Program-made: the position numbers and the translations under genes
Assembly (NCBI GenBank): GCA_033239125.1
Contig: BSWB01000003.1
Coordinates: forward strand, 134,205,820-134,269,819
From: Fagopyrum homotropicum
Lineage: Eukaryota > Streptophyta > Magnoliopsida > Caryophyllales > Polygonaceae
DNA: 64,000 nt
Reading direction: 5' to 3'
Notes under the pieces: model-generated
Seen by the model: the letters and a program-made list of their open reading frames with translations, nothing else
The model's database searches: none
What the model was told of the DNA's origin: nothing
Part shown: piece after piece, positions 56,869 through 64,000 of the stretch
How the letters are laid out: each line of letters starts with the position of its first letter
Numbering within the stretch: the first letter of the stretch is position 1

Positions 56869-59800
56869 ATGGCTGCCGAACAGAAACCTTCATTCCATTC
56901 CGCCCTCGGAATATCCAATATCAAAAACAACATTGCCCTTGTCCTTGACCATGACACTCCATATGCTTCTTGGGTTACCTTATTTTGCGTTACTGCGAAA
57001 GCACACAACGTGCTCGATCACATCGATGAGAAAGTTCTCAAACCGACGGATATTGATGATTCGTTATGGAGTCAAGTTGACGCTGCGGTTCTTCAATGGA
57101 TCTACAGTACGGTCTCACGGGAAATTCTCTTGCAAATTCTGGACTCAGATGATACGGCTCTTCAAGCTTGGAATCGAGTCAGGGACATCTTTCAGGACAA
57201 CAAGAACACCCGTGCCGTCTATCTCGAACACGAGTTCTCCAACTGTAAGTTATCCGGTTTTTCCTCAATCAATGCTTACTGTTTACAACTCAAGTCTTTA
57301 GCGGATCAACCCAAAGGCGTTGGTTCACCGGTCCTTGAAACTCGACTTGTTCTTCAACTAATTTCGGGTTTACCCGCTGAATACAACGCTGCGGCAAGCT
57401 TCATTCAGCAATCTGATCCTCTTCCATCATTCACCAAAACCCGATCCCAGTTGCAACTTGAGGAAACGCGTATGGCATCGCAATCCGGCACTGGACAAAC
57501 CCAATCAGCCCTTGCTGCAGCCCACCGGAATCAGTCCGCCCCTACACCAGCACCGACATCCAGCAGCACACCCCCTGCTGACTCGGACCAGCCTCAACAG
57601 CGCCGAAGTCGAGGAAGGAAGGGGAAGCAGCGGACGTCCGGCGGCGGCGGAAACCCTGGCCAGCAGGTGCACTACGTCTGGCGTCCTAACGCCGGATGGG
57701 TGCCCATCTCTCAGAACACGCCCCATCCACCTTCCGGCCCATCTGCTTCAGTTTGGCTCCCCACTGGCCCACCTGCGAACATGCCCATTTGCCCCTATCC
57801 TCAGCAACCTTTTCAGCCTAGTCTGCTGGGCCCAATTCCTCAACAGGCCCATCTGCATGCTGATTTTCAGCCCACTGCGCTGGATACTGCCTTTGCTACT
57901 ATGTCCTTAAATCCAACGGACAATAATTGGTACATGGACATGGGCGCCACTTCCCACATGACTCATACTCCAGGTATACTCTCATCTATTTCGCATAATG
58001 GTCCATCAAATTCGATAATTGTTGGAAATGGCATGTGTATTCCATCTACAGGTATTGGAGAAACCAGCTTTCACACCTCAAACCAACCATTACGCTTATC
58101 CAATGTCCTTGTTGCCCCCAAAATTGTTAAAAATCTTGTTTCCGTTAGACGTTTCACTTCTGATAACCTGGCTAGTGTCGAGTTTGACCCTTTTGGTTTT
58201 TCTGTGAAGGATCTTCAAACGGGGGCGGTCCGAATGAGATGCAATAGCTTTGGGGAACTTTATCCGGTCACCGAGTCTTCCCAAGTCCACGCTCTTTCCT
58301 TAGAGTCACCAAGTCTTTGGCATGCTCGTCTAGGCCATCCCGGTGCTCCTGTTCTAGATTTACTTCGAAATTCTTCTCTTTTTCGATGTAAGAAGGAGTC
58401 ATCCTCCTCTCTTTGTCATGCTTGTCAGTTAGGAAAACATCACAAATTACCTTTTGAACGGTCTATTACCACTACATTTGCACCTTTTGACATCATTCAT
58501 AGCGATCTCTGGACCTCTCCAGTTGAGAGCAAAGAAGGATTCAAATATTATCTTTTATTTCTTGATGATTTTTCACATTTTCTATGGGTTTTTCCCATCA
58601 AATTTAAATCTCAAGTATTCGATCTTTTTGTGCAATTTCACCAATTTGTCAAGACTCAGTTCAATAAATCCATTAAAACTTTTCAATGTGACATGGGTAG
58701 AGAGTTCGATAATTCAAACTTTCATCGTTTTTTCACTTCTCATGGAATCTCTTTCCGCTTTTCTTGTCCCTACACTTCACCCCAAAACGGTAAAGCCGAA
58801 CTCATCATCCGTACCATCACAAATATGATATGTTCGCTTCTTTTTCACGCTTCCCTTCCCGTCTTCTTTTGGCCTCATGCATTAGAAATGACATGCTACC
58901 TTCGGCTGCCTTTGTTATCCCAATCAAAGTGCCACCATTTCGCACAAACTTCAACCCCGTTCCATCCCCTGTGTCTTTTTGGGATATTCGAATAAACACC
59001 GCGGATACAAATGCTTAGATTTAGCAACACACAAAATTATTCTTTCCCGCCACGTCACCTTTGACGAGTCAAATTTCCCTTTTGCCACCTCATCACCTCC
59101 CTCTCCGCCTTTTCCGAGTGATCCGGATATTTCTCCATACCATGCTGAAATGCAAACTCAGGATTCCGTCCCCCGTCGCTCTGACTCGGCTCAGCACCCC
59201 TTACACCCTCCTGCGCTAGCTGTTGTACCAGGCCCATTACCCACCGGCCCAGTATGCCCTCCATAGCCTAGCGCTTTAATGCGATCCCCAGCCCTTCCCT
59301 TGGCCCAGCATACTCTTGCCCTCCCTCATTCCCTTGCCCCAGTCCATGCCGGCCCATCACCCCTGACTGGCCCAGCATGTATCAGCCCCCCCATTAATAC
59401 ATCCTCTGGCCCGCCTTCCCCAATCCCACATCAACCGGCTCTTTCCCCCAGCCACGTTACCTCCTCCTCAAATAATGAACAGCTCCCACCATTAATTCCT
59501 CAAGCCCGTCCTCACACCCGCAACCAATCCGGAATCACCAAACCAAAACCGATCTTTGATCTTTCCGTATCCACCACAAAAATATCCCCCATACCCAAAT
59601 CTCACAATGTAGCCCTCCAAGACCCGCGGTGGAACACTGCCATGGTCGACGAATATCGAGCCCTTATGCGGAACAAGACTTGGGTTCTGGTTCCTCGCCC
59701 TGTTCAGGCTAACATTGTGCGATGTATGTGGATTTTTCGTCATAAGTACAGGTCTGACGGTTCCCTTGAACGTTATAAAGCTCGGTTAGTTGCAAATGGA

Positions 59801-61138
59801 TGTTCCCAACAAGTTGGTATTGACTGTGAAGAAACCTTCAGTCCAGTTGTGAAACCAGTCACTATCAGGACTGTTCTTAGCATTGCAGTATCCCGTTCTT
59901 GGTCCATCCATCAACTTGACGTTCAAAATGCCTTTCTACACGGGCATTTGAATGAGACGGTCTACATGTCTCAACCTCCAGGTTTTCGAGACCCCTCTAA
60001 ACCTAATCATGTATGCCTATAGCAGAAATCTCTCTATGGTCTTAAGCAGGCACCCAGAGCTTGGTTTCAACGATTTGCAGGCTTCTTACTTCAGTTAGGA
60101 TTCATCGGCAGCAAGAGTGATTCATCCCTCTTCATTTACCGTCATGGGTCTAACATCGCCTATCTGCTACTTTATGTTGATGACATCATCCTTACTGCAT
60201 CTTCTGATGAGCTCCGCACTCATCTGGTCACCCGTCTCAGTAAGGAATTTGCTCTCAAAGATCTCGGGCAGTTATCATATTTTTTGGGCATTTCCGTTCG
60301 TCGGTGTTCCTCTGGTCTATTTTTATCTCAGGACAAGTACGCTAGGGAAATTGTTGAACGTGCCAAAATGACCAACTGTAAACCATCTGCTACACCTGCT
60401 GAGACATCTGTGAAACTGAGTGCATCTTCTGGTCCAACAGTAAGTGATCCGACGCTGTACAAAAGCTTAGCTGGGGCACTTCAATACCTCACTTTCACAT
60501 GTCCTGATATCAGCTATGCAGTACAACAAGTTTGCCTCTTTATGCATGACCCCAGAGAAGCTCACTTTGCTACCCTTAAGCGCATCATTCGCTACATTTC
60601 AGGCACATCGACATTAGGTATCACAATTTTTCCTTCTCAGAAATCAGATCTTATTGCTTATACAGATGCCGACTGGGCTGGCCATCTTGATACCCAGCGC
60701 TCTACCTCCGGTTATTGTGTCTTCTTCAACGACACCTTAATATCGTGGTCTGCCAAACGACAATCCGTTGTTTCCCGCTCTAGCGCCGAGGCAGAATACA
60801 GAGGGGTTGCCAATGTGGTATCCGAATGTTCATGGCTACGCAATTTACTACTTGAGCTTCATTGCCCCCTTACCAAAGCTTCTGTAATCTACACTGATAA
60901 CATATCCGCAACATACCTTGCCAGCAACCTAGTTCAACACCAACGAACCAAGCATATCGAGATTGACATTCATTTTGTCCGCGATAAGGTTGCCCGTGGT
61001 CACGTTCGCATTCTCCACGTTCCATCGGCTTATCAGTATGCAGACATATTTACAAAGGGCCTTCCACGACAATTGTTTCTAGATTTTAGATCCAGTCTTA
61101 CTATAATACCTCCTCTAGTTTCGACTGCGGGGGTATGA
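56869..61138 (+). pseudogene. Copia 2 gag-pol polyprotein, broken at three points
   Basis: ATG 56869 (MAAEQKPSFHSALG). One frame stays open to 58995, covering gag (basic RRSRGRKGKQR tail, no CCHC), protease (YMDMGATSHMT, 57931-57960), the integrase zinc region (WHARLGHPG; CHACQLGKHH) and most of the integrase core (HSDLW; FQCDMGREF; SPQNGKAE). A deletion of about 92 bp relative to element 1 at 58902/58903 then shifts the frame. A TAG stands at 59264-59266, and another at 60020-60022 inside reverse transcriptase where element 1 reads TTG. RT (LYVDDIIL) and RNase H (AYTDADW; SSAEAEYRG) continue to the stop at 61138, which overlaps the 3' LTR. The protease triad D-T-G is D-M-G here (ATG at 57940-57942). 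Confidence 0.95.
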
Positions 61139-61261
61139 TAGCACGCATATGTAAATAGAATATTATTGCGGGCTCCCTTTGTAATTATTGTAAATACGTT
61201 GGTTATTTATATGACCTATCAGTCAATGAAAACCCTAAGGGGAATTTATCATATTCTCACA
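61136..61261 (+). repeat. 3' LTR of copia 2 (126 bp)
   Basis: TGATAGCACGCATATG...TCTCACA, followed by the AAAAG target duplication. Confidence 0.95.
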
Positions 61262-62930
61262 AAAAGAAAAAGAAAACACGGGTACATGGCTATATCGCTC
61301 ACGAAATATTTGTTTTTGGATATCTCTAATATTACGGTGAGTTTCTAACATGTCAAGGTCCATCACCTTTGTTGGGTACATCGTACATGGTTGTTTGACC
61401 AAAAATAAATAAAGACTCAGCGCAGTTCATTGATTTATTATTGAATCCATCACGTCTGTAGGGTATCCGCGGCATTGGGACACGACTGTTTGACCAAAAA
61501 CAAAAAAAAGATGGGTACAGTTCGTCGGTTATTATTTTCGATATCTCTAACATTGTGGCGAGTTTATATCAGGTCAAGATTCATCACGTCTTTAGGGAAG
61601 TCAATTGTATTGCCGATAAGTTCGTAAAATTGGGACACGGCTACCCGTAGGTTTCAACCACGACCACTTCCCATGTGGAAGATTCACCGGAAGGATATCC
61701 TAGGTTGGAGAGTCTCCAAAAAATAATTCGGCCTAATCTTTTACCGTATAGCAAAAAAAAATAACTCAAAAGACCGACAAAGCATTAAATTGAACAACCG
61801 TCACCGTGATCAGCAATAAAGGCGGCCAATGACATCAAAAGGTCACAACACGAACATGAAAACACTTCAAATGATGACGCTCTCGTGAGGGATGAGCGAA
61901 GTAATATCAAAATAGCACCAACGAAAATTGCTTAGGGAATGAATATCTAATTCAAATGCAAAATTAGGAGAGAAGAGAACATCAACTTTTCATAAACAAA
62001 AAACATGGATCGGACTAGTAAAAAACATTTTTTTTCCTTTCTTTTTTCTTATATAATTATCTAACTACGTTGCTATAGAAAGTTTTAGTCCCGGGCATGC
62101 ACAAAAATTGTTCATGGCATATGGCATCCGTTTAAAAAGCATGAGTTACGGTGGAAGGGGGACCCAGACCCTTGCCTTCACTTATTTGAAACCTCCAATG
62201 GCAACAATGAAGGGTTGATTTTGAATAAGATGAGGAAAGAAAGACAATATGCATAAGTTGCGTGGCAAATTTATGCTTTTTTTTTTATGAACATGGTTAG
62301 TGACGAATGAATATGTTTAGGGTGGTTATGGTTTTAGGATAGATATACTAAATTTGTTGAAGGTCCATAACTGAATACAAGATTTTAAAGATCGGGAAAT
62401 CGAAGAGGTGTGTAGTGGTGTATGCAGTTTTAGGGTCCGTTTGGTTGTAAATACGAAAACGGAAACGGAATGGAAACGAGATCGGTGTTATTAGACCACA
62501 AGATTGGTGTCGTTGGGGAATTTAGGCATTTAGTCTTCGATTTGAAATGTGTGCTCTTGTAGTCGTATCTAGTTTCCTCATATTGTTTGGGGGGTCAATA
62601 AAAAGTTCATGGCGGTGGACCATAAAACCGTGAAAATCAACGGATGAAATTCATGAAACTCGTTTTCACCATGGATGTTTACTCGTGAAGCAACACATCA
62701 ATAAAAAAAAAGAAAAGAAAAACGTTATTAGGTTATGGTTCCCAATACGTAGACTTTAAATTAAGCGGTATGGGCTTAATGGGTGGATACCAGACTTTGA
62801 CCCAATAGGCTTAATGGGATTCTACTAGGTCATTATATAAACGTTATTAGGTTATGGTTTCCAATACGTCAAATCAATCAGCAGTTTTCTATTCTCTTCC
62901 CATCAAAGAGAAAATCTAAAGAAACCCCAA
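61262..62930. repeat. Gene-free stretch with diverged tandem units
   Basis: Between 61318 and 61660 the words ATATCTCTAA(T/C)ATT, GTCAAG(G/A)T(C/T)CATCAC and TGTTTGACCAAAAA recur, suggesting two to three units of about 100-220 bp. Farther on, AACGTTATTAGGTTATGGTT appears at 62721 and 62841. No gene. Confidence 0.5.
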
Positions 62931-63082
62931 GGAGGTTTGACTGAGGAAGACTTTATACCTACGGCGGCGCTCTGGTTCATCCGGCTACTATGAAACCAGG
63001 TATGTAAATTCTAGATTCTTTAATAACCATAGCATAATAACCATAGCATGATATTGATCCTTGCGTTTACGGTTTAGAGAAT

Positions 63083-63370
63083 TTGATTATTCCAACAAGT
63101 GATTTCAGAGCGGTTAATCATGCTTCTTTGTTAGGATATATTCGTTATTCTATCTTCTTCGGATTTACACAAAATTTGCATAATTTTCGTGTTACTGTTG
63201 TTTGTCGTTTTTTTTCTCGTGATATGTATGTGGGCTGTTTGGTTTGGATTATGTTCACATTTACAACAGTTTGTAAGGATGGTGCTTTGGCTAACTTTCG
63301 TTGTTTTAATTCAAGCGGCCATATAAATAATTTAGCCTTCGACGCAATCATTCGGACATTGTTTTGGTGA
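63083..63370 (+). CDS. Hypothetical 95-codon open frame
   Basis: MIIPTSDFRAVNHASLLGYI... ends IIRTLFW. No domain is recognised; it is rich in Phe, Cys and Val and has a hydrophobic stretch (CLVWIMFTFTTV). A TATA-like TTATATAAAC lies at about 62834 and a possible leader ending in an intron donor (ACCAG/GTATGT) near 63000. It may be a gene fragment or chance. I cannot assign a function. Confidence 0.2.
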   Translation: MIIPTSDFRAVNHASLLGYIRYSIFFGFTQNLHNFRVTVVCRFFSRDMYVGCLVWIMFTFTTVCKDGALANFRCFNSSGHINNLAFDAIIRTLFW

Positions 63371-63564
63371 CCCTAAGGATGGGTCACCCTTTTACCCACT
63401 AACTAAAAGAATTAATTGTTTAATAGATGTTTGGAGGGTGGAAGACATGAGTATTAATTAGAGGATTTATTTATCTTTTTTTATAAAAATTATAATTAGA
63501 TAGGGATGATGGACTTTTAATTATATATATGGGCCTAAAACAACTATTCTTATGTTTTCTTTTT

Positions 63565-64000
<436 letters not shown>

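Larger units (their letters stand above)
56635..61261 (+). mobile_element. Ty1/copia element 2 (short LTRs, same lineage as element 1)
   Basis: 4627 bp with LTRs 56635-56768 (134 bp) and 61136-61261 (126 bp) and the perfect 5-bp duplication AAAAG (56630-56634, 61262-61266). The primer-binding site TGATATCAGA (56769-56778) has one mismatch to the initiator-Met type. TCGACTGCGGGGGTA precedes the 3' LTR. Coding regions are closely related to element 1, but the LTRs share mainly their ends (TGATAG...; CCCTAAGGGGAATT...TCTCACA), so it is a separate subfamily. Confidence 0.95.

Overview
The window is nuclear DNA of a flowering plant, most likely a dicot. It has spliced GT-AG genes, a BES1/BZR1-type transcription factor, a LysM-receptor-type kinase, a long P-class PPR gene, and about two thirds transposon-derived sequence (Ty3/gypsy, Ty1/copia, Helitron, hAT, LINE-like). 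I cannot name the species. Three host genes look intact. On the minus strand are a BEH2-like brassinosteroid transcription factor (16877-18728, two exons, 322 aa) and a mitochondrial-type PPR protein (54183-56144, one exon, 653 aa). On the plus strand is a LYK4/LYK5-like transmembrane pseudokinase that has no LysM ectodomain (52457-53521).

Layout from left to right. 1-6648 is the 3' part of a heavily decayed chromovirus-type Ty3/gypsy element with its 3' LTR (4520-6648). 6649-16250 is gene-free repeat territory: GGGTC-rich tandem repeats, a fold-back element, a non-autonomous hAT with a perfect 8-bp target duplication (10570-11639), an AT-rich element family present here twice and again at 38.5 kb, and a LINE-like repeat. 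16877-18728 is the BEH2-like gene. 19924-20936 is a 1-kb element with long terminal inverted repeats. 21774-34830 is best read as one complete but broken Helitron on the minus strand, with a 5' TC end, a 3' CTAG end and A/T flanks. In transcription order it carries an RPA1-like gene and then a Rep-helicase gene. A 2.18-kb solo LTR of the same Ty3 family sits inside exon 2 of the RPA gene, flanked by a perfect 5-bp duplication.

34831-45640 holds a second LINE-like copy, two decayed hAT transposase genes (about 36.6-38.2 and 42.6-44.5 kb) and a perfect 22-bp hairpin near a poly(A) run. 45650-50965 is a decayed LYK-type kinase gene split by a 4.7-kb Ty1/copia element (46065-50789). The living LYK-like gene follows, then the PPR gene. 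A second copia of the same lineage (56635-61261) lies about 490 bp upstream of the PPR start codon. The right end is gene-free and includes a TA microsatellite.

Order of events that can be read: the Helitron arrived before the Ty3 element whose solo LTR it contains, and the LYK-type duplicate was in place before copia 1 landed in it. All mobile coding regions carry disabling changes (frameshifts, stops, a 92-bp deletion, active-site substitutions), so none looks autonomous now.
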